Below, piece after piece: positions 25,785 to 35,410 of a DNA stretch of 52,165 nt; the first letter of the stretch is position 1, and the number at the start of each line of letters is the position of its first letter. The position numbers and the translations under genes are program-made. The DNA lies in contig JAPOTF010000148.1 in NCBI GenBank assembly GCA_026709325.1, positions 1 through 52,165 on the forward strand. The letters are read 5' to 3'. Source of the DNA: Roseovarius sp. GTDB taxonomy: Bacteria > Pseudomonadota > Alphaproteobacteria > Rhodobacterales > Rhodobacteraceae. The notes under the pieces are model-generated. The model searched no databases, had not been told where the DNA came from, and saw only the letters and a list, made by a program, of their open reading frames with translations.

Positions 25785-26387
25785 ATGGAGTTACTTTCAG
25801 CACAACCATCGCCTTTTGCCCGCAAGGTAAGAGTACTTGTTCATGAATCGGGACTGGCTGACGAGGTAAAAATTATTGAGGTTGCCACAACTCCAATTGA
25901 TACCGACTTGCTGGTGGCGAAGGCAAATCCCCTGGGCAAGATTCCCGCGCTTGTCATTCCAGACATGCGGCCCATCTATGACAGCAGGGTTATATGTCGT
26001 TATCTTGATTGTTATGCAAAAGCGGGATTGTATCCCGAGGATCGCCTGTGGGAGACACTGACAGTTGAAGCCACGGCGGATGGCGTTATGGACGCCGCGG
26101 TGCTGATGACATATGAACGCAGAATCAGACCCGAAAACATGGTTTCGGAAACATGGCTGGACGCTCAATGGGCAAAAATTGCCCGTGCCGTGGAATCCAT
26201 TGATATGAGCGAGATGTTCATGCCTGATCAACCTTTGGGCATGGGGCACATTGGAATCGGATGCGCACTGGCCTATCTGGATTTTCGCCACGGTGACAGG
26301 AACTGGAGAGATGGCAACGAAAGACTCGAGGAGTGGTTTGAATTGTTCAGCCAGCGAGACAGCATGAAAGCCACCGCGCCCGAATAA
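25785..26387 (+). CDS. Glutathione S-transferase family protein
   Basis: ATG 25785 is preferred because GGAG lies 7 bases upstream; ATG 25779 would leave almost no spacing. The 200-residue protein has the thioredoxin-like GST N-domain with SAQPSPFARKVRVLVHE, NPLGKIPALVI (the cis-proline region) and IYDSRVICRYLD. It is followed by an all-helical C-domain with GHIGIGCALAYLDFRHG. It resembles bacterial YibF-like GSTs with a catalytic serine near position 9. The substrate is unknown. It is a single gene with no operon partner visible. Confidence 0.9.
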   Translation: MELLSAQPSPFARKVRVLVHESGLADEVKIIEVATTPIDTDLLVAKANPLGKIPALVIPDMRPIYDSRVICRYLDCYAKAGLYPEDRLWETLTVEATADGVMDAAVLMTYERRIRPENMVSETWLDAQWAKIARAVESIDMSEMFMPDQPLGMGHIGIGCALAYLDFRHGDRNWRDGNERLEEWFELFSQRDSMKATAPE

Positions 26388-26620
26388 AAAATCGAATCGA
26401 ACAGTTGTTTGACAGGCCGGGAAATTTGTTTATCCAGATGCATTCATATGGCAGTGAACAGGCCATTAACTGTGGTGCGTTTCCAGCTTCAAATGAGGCA
26501 ATTGGTTTTGTTTTCCATTTGCCTTGAAGCAAAATCCAGGTAAAAAGCCTCTTGCCACTCGTCTGGAATTTTGCGGCAATGAAGTGACGGGATTTGAGCA
26601 AGACAAAGTCTCGAGACCTG

Positions 26621-27385
26621 TCATGGAATCCGGGGCTGTTGCCGTTCAAAATATCTTGCGACAAAATTGCGCAGGATCATCTCCGGAACATGCACATCTG
26701 CCGCACGGCACATTTTAATAATGTCGTCCGCCGATTCAGGCGGAAAATATCCATAATTTTTATATATCCTCACGCGGGTTTCGAAACCATTTGCATCCGC
26801 TTCGGGATGAAACTGCGTGGCGTATACGTTTTTTCCAAAACGCAGCATCTGAAAAAGGCATGCCTCGGAGCGAATAAGGTGAGCGCATCGGTCCGGCAAG
26901 GCCTGCACTGCCTCCTTATGGCCGACAAACGCGTCGAAAGCAGTCGGTATGCCTTCCAGAAGCCGATCGTTTCGGCCATCTTGCGTTAATTCGCATGCCG
27001 ATGTTCCCACAGGTTCGGAATAGGCCCGCTTGTCAACATGGCCGCCCAGGTGCCTGGCAAGTATGCCGATTCCATAGCAGCATCCCAGAAATGGAAAGTC
27101 GCGTTTTGTGACTTCAGGCATTAGTGAAAGCATGTCGGATTCGATTCTGGCTTCAACCGGAGGTTTCCCGTGCGGCGGGTCGCTTACACATCCCGGGCCT
27201 CCGCCAACAATTATTCCGCAATAGTCGTCAAGCGACAGATTCTCGGGGATTTGCTCCAGGTCGAGACGGATTCTGCGAGTGTGGCTCACTGAAAGACGGC
27301 CTTTTTCCAAAAAGGCGGCAAACTCTTCATCCGCCGCCTCTTGTTCCGGGCGAAGTTGAAGTATCAGCATCGGCTTTGCCGCCAT
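26621..27385 (-). CDS. Class I glutamine amidotransferase (GuaA-like domain)
   Basis: The start at 27385 (MAAKPMLILQL) is chosen because AAGGGA lies 7 bases before it; an extension upstream to 27493 has no family features. The 254-residue product is a stand-alone class I amidotransferase with oxyanion loop VGGGPG (60-65), nucleophile elbow LGCCYGIG with C103, and H193/E195 in QFHPEAD. It would hydrolyse glutamine and deliver ammonia, or act as a peptidase-like relative such as gamma-glutamyl hydrolases. The acceptor partner is not encoded nearby, so the reaction remains open. Confidence 0.9.
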   Translation of the reverse strand: MAAKPMLILQLRPEQEAADEEFAAFLEKGRLSVSHTRRIRLDLEQIPENLSLDDYCGIIVGGGPGCVSDPPHGKPPVEARIESDMLSLMPEVTKRDFPFLGCCYGIGILARHLGGHVDKRAYSEPVGTSACELTQDGRNDRLLEGIPTAFDAFVGHKEAVQALPDRCAHLIRSEACLFQMLRFGKNVYATQFHPEADANGFETRVRIYKNYGYFPPESADDIIKMCRAADVHVPEMILRNFVARYFERQQPRIP

Positions 27386-27535
27386 AATTGCATCCCTTTT
27401 GCGATATGTCTCTAAAATCCCGTCGGTCGCGGACCAGGCAAAACGCCCGCTCTCGATTTTCCCGCTATACATCTCCTTGACGCGGATGTTCAATGATATA
27501 GCCTTGTGGAGAATTTTTCACATAAGGAACGATCA

Positions 27536-27778
27536 ATGGCCCAGAGATTGCACCTTGTTTTCGGAGGGGAGTTGAAGGACCCTGCGAGGAACACATTCAA
27601 GAATGTCGATGATCTGCATATAGTGGGCATCTTTCCCGACTATCAATCAGCCTACGATGCATGGAAAAAAGAGGCCCAGCTTACAGTCGACAATGCTCAT
27701 GCAAGGTATTTCATAGCTCATCTGCATCGATTGAGAGATGAGACATCCGCCGCCTCGGCAACCGAGGAGTTGGGATAA
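27536..27778 (+). CDS. DUF4170 family protein
   Basis: The 80-residue protein starts at ATG 27536, after an AAGGAACGATCA ribosome site. RLHLVFGGELKDP, LHIVGIFPDYQSAYDAWKKEAQ and VDNAHARYFIAHLHRLRD are the conserved body of DUF4170, a small alphaproteobacterial family of unknown function. It sits 7 bases before the Kdo-transferase gene, the position in which this family commonly occurs, which suggests a link to lipid A/Kdo assembly. It is convergent with nothing and begins the DUF4170-waaA-lpxK operon. Confidence 0.9.
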   Translation: MAQRLHLVFGGELKDPARNTFKNVDDLHIVGIFPDYQSAYDAWKKEAQLTVDNAHARYFIAHLHRLRDETSAASATEELG

Positions 27779-27785
27779 TCCGCCA

Positions 27786-29009
27786 ATGGTGGATTCATTC
27801 GGATTTCTTTCGTTCTTCAAATTTGCCGGTCTATTTAAGATAGGTTCATCGCCTCTTCGTCGAAAACGTCCCGATGGCAAGGTAATCTGGCTGCATGCGG
27901 GAGAAATGGATAGGGAGGACACGATTTTCGAGCTTCTGGAACGAGCGGTTGCCGCAAGGCCGGGCACCAGGCTCCTAATCACCATTTTCAGTCCTGCAGC
28001 AATGCCCTTTGAAAATCCGGAAAACGCAATAGTTGAGCAAATGGCCGGCGCCAAGATGTCAGATCCGAAGGCGTTTATGACGCATTGGGCGCCAAATATC
28101 TGCATATGGTCGTCCAAAGAAACTCACTGGGGTCTTTTCAGGCAAATACATCGGCGGGGAATGCCGATGTTTCTTGCAAATGAAAACAGTTTTATTCCGG
28201 CTCGAAAAATGGAAACGCATGGATTTTCCGGTATTTTAAGCAATCTGAAAATTCTGCTGGGCCCGCGGTTTGTTCGGACATCGGCCACATCGGGCTATTT
28301 TAGAAAAATCGGATCCGGCAGGAAGATCAAGGTTCACCTTCTTGGTCAGGTTGCATCTGGAATGACATGTCTTCCATTTTACGAGGCGGATCGGGATGAA
28401 CTGTCAATTTTGCTCCGCGGCCGTCCCGTATGGCTTGCGGCGAATATTGACAGGAATGAAATCGATACGGTTTTAGCCGCAAATGGCATAGTCAGTAAAA
28501 TGGCGCATAGGACGCTTTTAATATTGAATCCAAAAGATATAAATGACATTCCCGATTGCATTAGATCACTCGAGGAAAGGGGCATGAGTTATGTTCTCTG
28601 GAGTAAAGGGGAATTTCCGCAGCAGACGAGCCAGGTTCTTCTTGCAGACTCTCTAGACGACATGGGGCTATGGTACAGTCTTGCCGCAACGACCTTTATG
28701 GGCGGCAGCTTGCGTAATGGCGGTTTTGGCGCAGACCCGAATGAACCCGCGGCACATGGGTCCGCAATTTTGCATGGACCATATGTTGAAAGCTACAAAC
28801 AGCGCTATTCGCGTTTTGCGGATGCGGGTGCCGCATTGCCTGTGCATGACTCGGATAGCATGGCGGAGCAGGTACTTAACCTCATGCCACCGGACAAGTC
28901 GTCCATTATGGCGCATGCCGCCTGGGAAGTGGCGTCCAAAGAGGCTTTGGAGATGGAGCGGATTATCGTCAGAATTCATGACAGACTTGACGGCATGGAG
29001 GTGGAATGA
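27786..29009 (+). CDS. waaA: 3-deoxy-D-manno-octulosonic-acid transferase family protein (KdtA/WaaA)
   Basis: ATG 27786 follows GGAGTTGGG and gives 407 residues, slightly short for WaaA. The order fits GT30: an N-domain with VIWLHAGEMDRED (the catalytic-glutamate loop, normally HAVSVGE), NICIWSSKETHW, FLANENSF, then a C-domain with VWLAANIDRNEID, LLILNPKDIND, SLAATTFMGGSLRNGGFGADPNEPAAHGSAILHGP. The GS.GG.G..P.EPA..G pattern is the family's sugar-nucleotide site. The sequence is divergent in the N-half. It would transfer Kdo to lipid A precursor at the inner membrane. Its last codons overlap lpxK. Confidence 0.88.
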   Translation: MVDSFGFLSFFKFAGLFKIGSSPLRRKRPDGKVIWLHAGEMDREDTIFELLERAVAARPGTRLLITIFSPAAMPFENPENAIVEQMAGAKMSDPKAFMTHWAPNICIWSSKETHWGLFRQIHRRGMPMFLANENSFIPARKMETHGFSGILSNLKILLGPRFVRTSATSGYFRKIGSGRKIKVHLLGQVASGMTCLPFYEADRDELSILLRGRPVWLAANIDRNEIDTVLAANGIVSKMAHRTLLILNPKDINDIPDCIRSLEERGMSYVLWSKGEFPQQTSQVLLADSLDDMGLWYSLAATTFMGGSLRNGGFGADPNEPAAHGSAILHGPYVESYKQRYSRFADAGAALPVHDSDSMAEQVLNLMPPDKSSIMAHAAWEVASKEALEMERIIVRIHDRLDGMEVE

Positions 29010-30001
29010 TGCTGGCGCCCGGATTTTGGAACAATCCCCCGGCAAGCCCGGGCGCCATTGCAAGGCTGCTTACTCCTCTGGGAAGGGTTTACGCCAGCGC
29101 CACGGCGCGGCGCGTGGCAAAGGAATCCGAATGCAGGTTGGACATTCCCGTGATTTGCGTTGGCAATATAAATGTTGGCGGCACGGGGAAAACTCCCGCC
29201 GTCACCGCGCTTGTTCAGCATTTGCAGCAGCGCGGGGTTAATCCAGGTGTAATATCCCGCGGTTATGGGGGAAGCATCAAGGGTCCGGTTGAGGTGAACA
29301 CGAAGTTGCATGGCTCGGCGGATGCAGGTGATGAACCACTGCTTCTGGCATCATTCTGCAGAGTTTGGATTTCCAGTGACAGAGCCGCGGCTGCAAGGGC
29401 GGCGGCGGTCGAAGGAATTGATGCGGTCATCATGGATGACGGCCATCAGAGTCCGTCTCCCTGTCGCGATTTATCCATTGTTGTCGTGGATGCAAAGAGA
29501 GGTTTTGGAAACGGCCGATGCCTGCCTGCCGGTCCTCTCAGAGAACCCGTTTCCAAAGGGCTTTCAAGAGCGGATCTTTTGCTGTCAATTGGTTCGGATG
29601 ATGCGCAAGCGAAATTTTTTGAAAATTGGGGAGATGTGGTTCGCGTTCCGCGGATTGAAGCGAGAATTCATCCGATTGAGACGGGTATGAACTGGAATGG
29701 GGCAAGATTGCTGGCTTTTGCGGGAATTGGCGATCCCGAAAAGTTTTTTAATTCGCTTCGGGAACTTGGAGCGACACTGGTAAAATCTGAAGCGCTTGAA
29801 GATCATCAACCTCTAACATTGGCGCTGATGGCAAGAATTGAACGGGAAGCAGCCGCTTTGGGGGCGCAAATGGCCACAACGGAAAAAGATGCCGTTCGTC
29901 TACCCGCGGCATTTAAGCGGAAAGTGCTTACACTGCCTGTAAGACTGAAAATCAAAGACTGGAAGCCGCTGGATTTGGCGCTCCGGAATATTGGATTGTA
30001 G
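29006..30001 (+). CDS. lpxK: Tetraacyldisaccharide 4'-kinase LpxK
   Basis: The 331-residue protein overlaps the waaA stop by 4 bases. The P-loop VGNINVGGTGKTP (52-64) has the unusual LpxK form; GVISRGYGG, GDEPLLLA, DAVIMDDGHQ and the C-terminal ATTEKDAVRLP are further family motifs. It phosphorylates the 4' position of the lipid A disaccharide. Together with waaA it shows this organism makes a Kdo-lipid A core. It converges on the CoA-transferase gene with about 50 bases between and no obvious terminator. Confidence 0.94.
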   Translation: MMLAPGFWNNPPASPGAIARLLTPLGRVYASATARRVAKESECRLDIPVICVGNINVGGTGKTPAVTALVQHLQQRGVNPGVISRGYGGSIKGPVEVNTKLHGSADAGDEPLLLASFCRVWISSDRAAAARAAAVEGIDAVIMDDGHQSPSPCRDLSIVVVDAKRGFGNGRCLPAGPLREPVSKGLSRADLLLSIGSDDAQAKFFENWGDVVRVPRIEARIHPIETGMNWNGARLLAFAGIGDPEKFFNSLRELGATLVKSEALEDHQPLTLALMARIEREAAALGAQMATTEKDAVRLPAAFKRKVLTLPVRLKIKDWKPLDLALRNIGL

Positions 30002-30053
30002 AACGAACATCCATTGCGCGCCTTTTACATTAAATCATGTGGTTTTGGATAAA

Positions 30054-31172
30054 TCAGCTTCCAGTCTCCCCAAGATTTGGGGATGGCTTGTGCAATGCAA
30101 GGCCTGCATCGGAAAAAACAAATGGAGAGCGAACCCCCGGCAATCCGTCCAGATCTATGCGCATGCCTCGCGCTTTAACCTGCGGGTCGTCAAAAACCTC
30201 TTCCATGGTGTTTATGGGACCGGCCGGTATTCCCTCTTTTTCGCAGAGAGCCTGCAAGCTGGATTTGCGTGTTGCTCTGGTGCGTTCGGAAAGCAAATCA
30301 TGAAGCCTGTCCCTGTTCGCCAAACGGTCGGAATTGGTAATAAATTCAGGTAAAAAGGCCACATCCGGCACATCAAGCAGAGCGCAAAGACGTTGAAACT
30401 GCGCATTGTTGCCCGTGGCGACAATTATGTGGCCGTCAGCGCATTCAAACACCTGATATGGAGTGAGGTTGGGATGAAAATTCCCGTCCCGGCCGGGAGC
30501 GACACCGGTGGCGAGATAGTTTAGCGCCTGATTTGCGGTGACAGATACGGCCGTGTCCAAAAGCGACATGTCAATGTGCTGTCCCCTTCCAGTGGCGTTG
30601 CGCTGATGCAATGCCGCCAGTACGGCGGTGGTCGCGTAAATTCCCGTGAAAAGATCCGTTATCGCAACACCTGCCCTAATGGGAGGGCCATCCGGTTCTC
30701 CGGTAATTGACATGAGGCCGGACATTCCCTGGATTATGTAGTCATATCCGGCGCGATGCGCATAGGGACCGGTTTGTCCAAATCCGGTTATCGAGCAGTA
30801 TACAAGACGGGGATTTTCAGCGGAAAGACTTTCGTAGTCCAGATTGTATTTTTTAAGGCCGCCAACCTTGAAATTCTCGATCATTATATCCGCATCACCC
30901 GCGAGACGGCGTACGGTTGCCTGTCCTTCCCCGGTTCTTAAATCCAGCGCGTAACTGGCTTTTCCGCGATTGCATGAATGAAAATACGCCGCGCTGCGGT
31001 CTCCATCCCGCTCAATGAATGGAGGCCCCCATCCTCGGGTGTCGTCACCCTCCCGGCTTTCGATCTTGATTACCTCCGCTCCCAGGTCGGAAAATGTCTG
31101 CCCGGCCCATGGACCCGCGAGAATGCGTGCAAGTTCAATGACCTTGAGGCCTTTCAGAGGAGGCGATTTCAT
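30054..31172 (-). CDS. CaiB/BaiF family (class III) CoA-transferase
   Basis: The 372-residue protein has the family landmarks GLKVIELARILAGPWAGQ, LGAEVIKIE, R-G-K-A-SYALDL, IENFKVGGLKKYNLDY, SITGFGQTGPY and the catalytic aspartate D173 in AGVAITDLFTG. It moves CoA between organic acids through an aspartyl-anhydride intermediate. The acids cannot be deduced. It overlaps the DsbA-like gene by 4 bases (ATGA), an unusual pairing that suggests co-translation rather than functional linkage. The enzyme could also serve the aromatic pathway, but it is 11 kb away on the other strand. Confidence 0.93.
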   Translation of the reverse strand: MKSPPLKGLKVIELARILAGPWAGQTFSDLGAEVIKIESREGDDTRGWGPPFIERDGDRSAAYFHSCNRGKASYALDLRTGEGQATVRRLAGDADIMIENFKVGGLKKYNLDYESLSAENPRLVYCSITGFGQTGPYAHRAGYDYIIQGMSGLMSITGEPDGPPIRAGVAITDLFTGIYATTAVLAALHQRNATGRGQHIDMSLLDTAVSVTANQALNYLATGVAPGRDGNFHPNLTPYQVFECADGHIIVATGNNAQFQRLCALLDVPDVAFLPEFITNSDRLANRDRLHDLLSERTRATRKSSLQALCEKEGIPAGPINTMEEVFDDPQVKARGMRIDLDGLPGVRSPFVFSDAGLALHKPSPNLGETGS

Positions 31173-31858
31173 TGCTCAAGAAGATCGTCTATGATGGCTT
31201 TCAGTTCCGAATATTGCATATTCGAGTATTTTTTTCCGTTAACGATGAGGGAGGGTGTCGACGATATATCATGCTCTTCCCTGTTTTTTTCATACCATGC
31301 CACAAGTGTTCTTGCATGATTGACATCGGAAAGGCATGTCTCGAGCCGATCCTCTTCAAGTCCGGCCACTTTCCCAATTGTTCGCAGACTGTTTGCTATT
31401 TCGAGAGGGTCTGTTCCATCGCCAATCCACTCTCTCTGTCTTTGATAGATCATGTCGGCAATGGCAAAAAACCTCCGTTCTCCATCACATCGCGCCACCA
31501 TTGAGGCCCATAATCCAAATCTGTCAAAATAGACGTCCCTATATATGAATCTGATCTTGCCGGTATCAATATAGTCCCTTTTAAGATCCCGATACTGGTT
31601 CTTGTGGAAATCGGCGCAATGCGGGCAGGTGAAGGAGGCGTACTCATATATTGTGACGGCGGCCTCTTCCGGTCCAAGCGCCATCTCGACAACCGATGAA
31701 ATGTCCAACTCTTCCGAATTATCGTCTTGAGCAATGGCGGACCCGGGAAGATCGGCGGCAATCGAACCGTCTTCCTTTTCAACTGGCAGCATCAGCCAGT
31801 ATACTCCGGCAGCGGCAATTGCGAATGCAACTGCCATGTAAAGAAAATGGTTTTTCAT
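31169..31858 (-). CDS. DsbA-family thiol:disulfide protein
   Basis: The 229-residue protein has an N-terminal hydrophobic segment (5-24) that acts as signal or anchor, a low-complexity linker to about 55, then a DsbA fold with active site C78-P-H-C81 in SFTCPHCADFH. The helical insert follows, and then the cis-proline loop STPSLIVNGK. It works in the periplasm on disulfides of secreted proteins. A DsbA of this kind beside a DUF721 gene opposite mutY is a recurrent alphaproteobacterial arrangement. The gap to DUF721 is 17 bases, so they form an operon. Confidence 0.92.
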   Translation of the reverse strand: MKNHFLYMAVAFAIAAAGVYWLMLPVEKEDGSIAADLPGSAIAQDDNSEELDISSVVEMALGPEEAAVTIYEYASFTCPHCADFHKNQYRDLKRDYIDTGKIRFIYRDVYFDRFGLWASMVARCDGERRFFAIADMIYQRQREWIGDGTDPLEIANSLRTIGKVAGLEEDRLETCLSDVNHARTLVAWYEKNREEHDISSTPSLIVNGKKYSNMQYSELKAIIDDLLEQ

Positions 31859-31875
31859 GGGGCCATTCCTCTAAT

Positions 31876-32403
31876 TCAACGTCGTGATGTGGATAGAACA
31901 TTACGTCCAAGAGTTTCAAGGGCTTTGCGAAAATCGTCGTTTTCGATTCCATCAACAATATTTGCCGACTCAAGGGCAATGGAGGGGTCGGGGCTGGATT
32001 GGCCGTTGCTTTCCGAACGGTTTTTAAAGACGGGTCTGCCGTTCATAAAGCTTATAGCCGATGTTTGTGTAACGTTAATGCGAACTATCGCATTGTAACC
32101 GTAAACGGCATTTATCCGTTCACGCAAATACTCTTTTTGCATTTCAACAATGGGGGCGTAAGGTCCGGCTGCAAGAAGCGTGAGTGTTCCGCCAACGCCG
32201 AGATTCGAGTAGGAGACCTTTATCGGCCGCGAGACGCCTGCAACTTCCTCTCCGGCAATTTCGGGCCATGTCGTTAAAATCCTGGATGCGGCGAAACCGC
32301 GTTTCTTTGCGGCTTTGCGAATAAATGGGTCGAAAAGCGCGCTGCCGCGTTTAAAGCCTCTTGTTGTGCCTTTTCGCCGCGAAGACTTTCGTTTGCCTGA
32401 CAT
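31876..32403 (-). CDS. DUF721 (DciA-like) protein
   Basis: ATG 32403 is preferred (AAGG seven bases upstream; the product begins MSGKRKSSRR). ATG 32424 is the alternative, and the longest frame would overlap mutY. The 175-residue protein has a basic N-terminus, then KKRGFAASRILTTWPEIAGEEVAGVSRP and GGTLTLLAAGPYAPIVEMQKEYLRERINAVYGYNAIVRI, the DUF721 signature. DUF721/DciA proteins assist loading of the replicative helicase in many bacteria. A Ser/Asn-rich C-terminal tail is not conserved. It is divergent from mutY, with about 85 bases between the starts. Confidence 0.88.
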   Translation of the reverse strand: MSGKRKSSRRKGTTRGFKRGSALFDPFIRKAAKKRGFAASRILTTWPEIAGEEVAGVSRPIKVSYSNLGVGGTLTLLAAGPYAPIVEMQKEYLRERINAVYGYNAIVRINVTQTSAISFMNGRPVFKNRSESNGQSSPDPSIALESANIVDGIENDDFRKALETLGRNVLSTSRR

Positions 32404-32487
32404 GACTGGCCTTGCATTGTTCATGCCATAATGTAGAGAGTGTCGCGTGAAATGCCAGTCCAAAAGGCTGGATGGAGGAGAAATTGA

Positions 32488-33546
32488 ATGTCTCAAGGGC
32501 ATGCCGCGCTATTGCTAAAGTGGTATGACGGAAATGCCAGAGCATTGCCATGGCGAGTGCCACCCGCCGACAGGCTGGCAGGAAAAATGCCCGATCCCTA
32601 CAAGGTCTGGCTAAGCGAAGTGATGCTTCAGCAAACCACCGTGGTGACGGTTGGACCATATTATCAAAGATTTATTGAACTGTGGCCGGATCTTGAGGCG
32701 CTGGCATCGGCTTCGGATGAACAGGTTATGGGTGAATGGGCGGGGTTGGGGTATTACGCAAGGGCCCGCAACCTGCTGAAATGCGCGCGCATCGTGTCAT
32801 CTGAGTTTGGGGGCGTTTTTCCGGAAACCGCTCGAGAATTAATCAAACTCCCCGGAATAGGCCCCTATACCGCCGCGGCGATATCTTCCATAGCCTTTGA
32901 CAGGTCGGAATCCGTGGTGGACGGAAATGTGGAGCGGGTGATGGCGCGCGTTTTCAACGTCCACACGCCATTGCCAATGTCCAAGCCTAAACTCGTGGAG
33001 CTTGCGGCTTCCCTGGTTCCCGATGAAAGACCGGGGGATTATGCACAGGCTTCAATGGATCTTGGCGCCGTTGTTTGCGCTCCCGCGAATCCTTCATGCG
33101 CCCTGTGCCCCTGGGAAGGTCTGTGCCTTGCCCGAAGCGCGGGAACTCAATTCGAATTGCCCAAAAAGACTCCTCGAAAGCAAAAGCCAACGCGTTTTGG
33201 AATTGTTTATGTCGTTCGCCGTGCCGATGGCGCGTGGCTGCTTGAACGGCGTCCCGAAAAGGGCCTCCTGGGCGGAATGCTTGCCTGGCCGGGCAGTGAA
33301 TGGACCGATGAGCCTGTCGAAGCGCCGCCTGTGGACGCCAACTGGCATATGCTGAATGAAGAGGTCAGACATGTTTTTACGCACTTTAACCTTCGCCTTT
33401 GCGTCAAGGTTGCGACCATGGAAATTAATTCACTTCCATCGAGGGGGGAATATCTGTCATCTGAACGGTTTCGCCCATCGGATTTGCCAACCGTGATGCG
33501 GAAGGTTTACAATTTCGCCATGACGCATCTGGTTAATTCGAAATGA
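32488..33546 (+). CDS. mutY: A/G-specific adenine glycosylase MutY
   Basis: The 352-residue DNA-repair enzyme is preceded by GGAGGAG. It has SEVMLQQTTV with catalytic E44, the helix-hairpin-helix LPGIGPYTAAAI (121-132), catalytic D145 in VVDGNVERV, and the 4Fe-4S ligands C197, C204, C207 and C213 with the canonical C-x6-C-x2-C-x5-C spacing. The C-terminal NUDIX-like domain (GIVYVVRRADGAWLLERRPEKGLLGGMLAWPG) recognises 8-oxoG. It removes adenine mispaired with 8-oxoguanine. It is complete. Confidence 0.96.
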   Translation: MSQGHAALLLKWYDGNARALPWRVPPADRLAGKMPDPYKVWLSEVMLQQTTVVTVGPYYQRFIELWPDLEALASASDEQVMGEWAGLGYYARARNLLKCARIVSSEFGGVFPETARELIKLPGIGPYTAAAISSIAFDRSESVVDGNVERVMARVFNVHTPLPMSKPKLVELAASLVPDERPGDYAQASMDLGAVVCAPANPSCALCPWEGLCLARSAGTQFELPKKTPRKQKPTRFGIVYVVRRADGAWLLERRPEKGLLGGMLAWPGSEWTDEPVEAPPVDANWHMLNEEVRHVFTHFNLRLCVKVATMEINSLPSRGEYLSSERFRPSDLPTVMRKVYNFAMTHLVNSK

Positions 33547-33924
33547 TGTAAAATCAAAAAACCATATGCTTTTTGGCGCGATTGGATAATAATTTCCCGA
33601 CGAAAATTCAAATTCACATCAGGTTCCCATTGCGAAAGGCCCAGCCATGGTCGGTTTGCTGTGACAGCCTAATCGAAATGTCAAATGAAAACCGGAATAA
33701 AATGACATTCCATGTTTTTAATTGAAAAGCGGTTATTGACAATGCCTGATGGCAAGCATAATGACACCGGCAACCCCGGAAGAGATTATGCGCTTCCGGT
33801 CCCTTGGGCAAAGCCCGGGATCGTCCTCCACCAGCGAGTTTCGCCCGTGGGGGTTAAATTGCTTATGATCCTTTGCCACCTTGATTAAGGCTTGGTGAAG
33901 AACGGTGCAGGAGGGCCAGACGAT
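33547..33924. other. Intergenic region upstream of ffh
   Basis: These 378 bases hold no supported gene on either strand. A minus-strand frame at 33614-33811 has no recognisable features. I looked for a 4.5S SRP RNA (GGAAGCAGC-type loop) near ffh and did not find one. The right end carries the ffh ribosome site AGGAGGG ending near 33913. Confidence 0.4.
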
Positions 33925-35403
33925 ATGTTTGAGGGATTGTCAGAGCGTTTGTCCGGCGTTTTCTCCCGGCTGACAAAGCAGGGGGCCCTGTCCGAGGATG
34001 ATGTCAAAACAGCCCTGCGAGAGGTTCGGGTGGCTTTGCTTGAAGCCGACGTTTCCCTGCCAATCGTGCGCGGATTTATACGTCGAGTCCAAAAGCAGGC
34101 CACTGGACACAGAGTGACAAGGTCGGTTACGCCAGGTCAGCAGGTTATAAAGATTGTTCATGACGAACTGGTGGGCACTCTCGCCGGGGAAGACAGTGCG
34201 GGGCAGCTTAAAATCGACAATCCTCCCGCACCCGTTCTGGTTGTTGGTCTTCAGGGATCTGGGAAAACCACCACTACCGCAAAACTTGCCAAAAGACTGT
34301 CCGAGCGCGATGGCAAGCGTGTGCTTATGGCCTCGCTTGACGTAAACCGGCCTGCCGCAATGGAGCAGCTGGAGATACTTGGTCGACAGATTGCGGTGGA
34401 CACACTGCCAATAATCAGGGGCGAGGATCCGGTTGAAATTGCAAACAGGGCAAAGGCGGAAGCTGCAAATGCCGGGTACGACGTCTACCTGCTCGACACG
34501 GCGGGAAGGCTGCACATCGACCAGGAGCTAATTCGGCAGGCTGCCGATGTGCGAGATGCGGTGAAACCTCGAGAAACACTGCTTGTCGCGGATGGCCTTA
34601 CAGGTCAGGATGCAGTCAATGTGGCAGAAGAGTTCGATGCCAAGATCGGAATTAGCGGCGTAGTGCTAACACGCATGGATGGCGATGGTCGCGGTGGCGC
34701 GGCGCTGTCAATGCGCGCGACAACCGGAAAACCCATACGTTTTATCGGCACCGGCGAAAAAATGGAAGCCCTTGAAACCTTCGTGCCGGAACGGATTGCC
34801 GGGCGGATTCTTGGCATGGGCGACATAGTCAGCCTTGTTGAAAAAGCCCAGGAGGTGATGGAAGCCGAACAGGCCGATAGAATGTTCAAGCGGCTCCAAA
34901 AAGGCTATTTCAATATGAACGATCTGAAAATGCAGCTTGAGCAGATGCAGAATATGGGCGGCATGCGGAGCATTATGAAAATGATGCCGGGCATGGGTAA
35001 ATTAAGCGGCCAGATGGAAAATGCGGGTTTTTCCGACAAGATGGTTAGACAGCAAATCGCCCTGATCCAGTCCATGACAAAAAAAGAGCGCGCGAATCCG
35101 AAAATTTTGCATGCCAGCCGCAAAAGACGAATTGCCGCTGGAGCCGGTCTCGACGTGTCCGATTTGAATCGTCTTCTGAAGATGCAGCGACAGATGTCGG
35201 ACATGATGCGGAAAATGGGTCGAAAAAGCAATGTCGACGCGATCAGGGCCATGATGGGCGAGATGCCGGGCCAGGAAGCCGGTCAGGATTTGGGCAAAAG
35301 CGTTGATCAGGATCTCGTGAATCAGCTATCCGGGCTTTCAGGTGGCGGGATGTCAGCTCACATGCGCATACCGTCAAAACTTAAAGGCCTTATCAGGAAA
35401 TGA
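33925..35403 (+). CDS. ffh: Signal recognition particle protein Ffh
   Basis: ATG 33925 is chosen (after AGGAGGG); an upstream in-frame start adds 11 unrelated residues. The 492-residue SRP54 GTPase has an N-domain with LREVRVALLEADVSLPIVR, the G-domain P-loop GLQGSGKTTT (108-117), DVNRPAA, DTAGRL, TRMDGDGRGGA and GTGEK, and a methionine-rich M-domain (MNDLKMQLEQMQNMGGMRSI, MTKKERANP, RMRIAAGAG-like loop). It recognises signal sequences with the SRP RNA and docks at FtsY. It begins the ffh-GNAT-CM-rpsP group. Confidence 0.97.
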   Translation: MFEGLSERLSGVFSRLTKQGALSEDDVKTALREVRVALLEADVSLPIVRGFIRRVQKQATGHRVTRSVTPGQQVIKIVHDELVGTLAGEDSAGQLKIDNPPAPVLVVGLQGSGKTTTTAKLAKRLSERDGKRVLMASLDVNRPAAMEQLEILGRQIAVDTLPIIRGEDPVEIANRAKAEAANAGYDVYLLDTAGRLHIDQELIRQAADVRDAVKPRETLLVADGLTGQDAVNVAEEFDAKIGISGVVLTRMDGDGRGGAALSMRATTGKPIRFIGTGEKMEALETFVPERIAGRILGMGDIVSLVEKAQEVMEAEQADRMFKRLQKGYFNMNDLKMQLEQMQNMGGMRSIMKMMPGMGKLSGQMENAGFSDKMVRQQIALIQSMTKKERANPKILHASRKRRIAAGAGLDVSDLNRLLKMQRQMSDMMRKMGRKSNVDAIRAMMGEMPGQEAGQDLGKSVDQDLVNQLSGLSGGGMSAHMRIPSKLKGLIRK

Positions 35404-35410
35404 CCAAGTG

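Noticed and set aside
33547-33924. SRP (4.5S) RNA gene next to ffh
   Set aside because: No GGAAGCAGC-type loop or long imperfect hairpin of the expected form was found.
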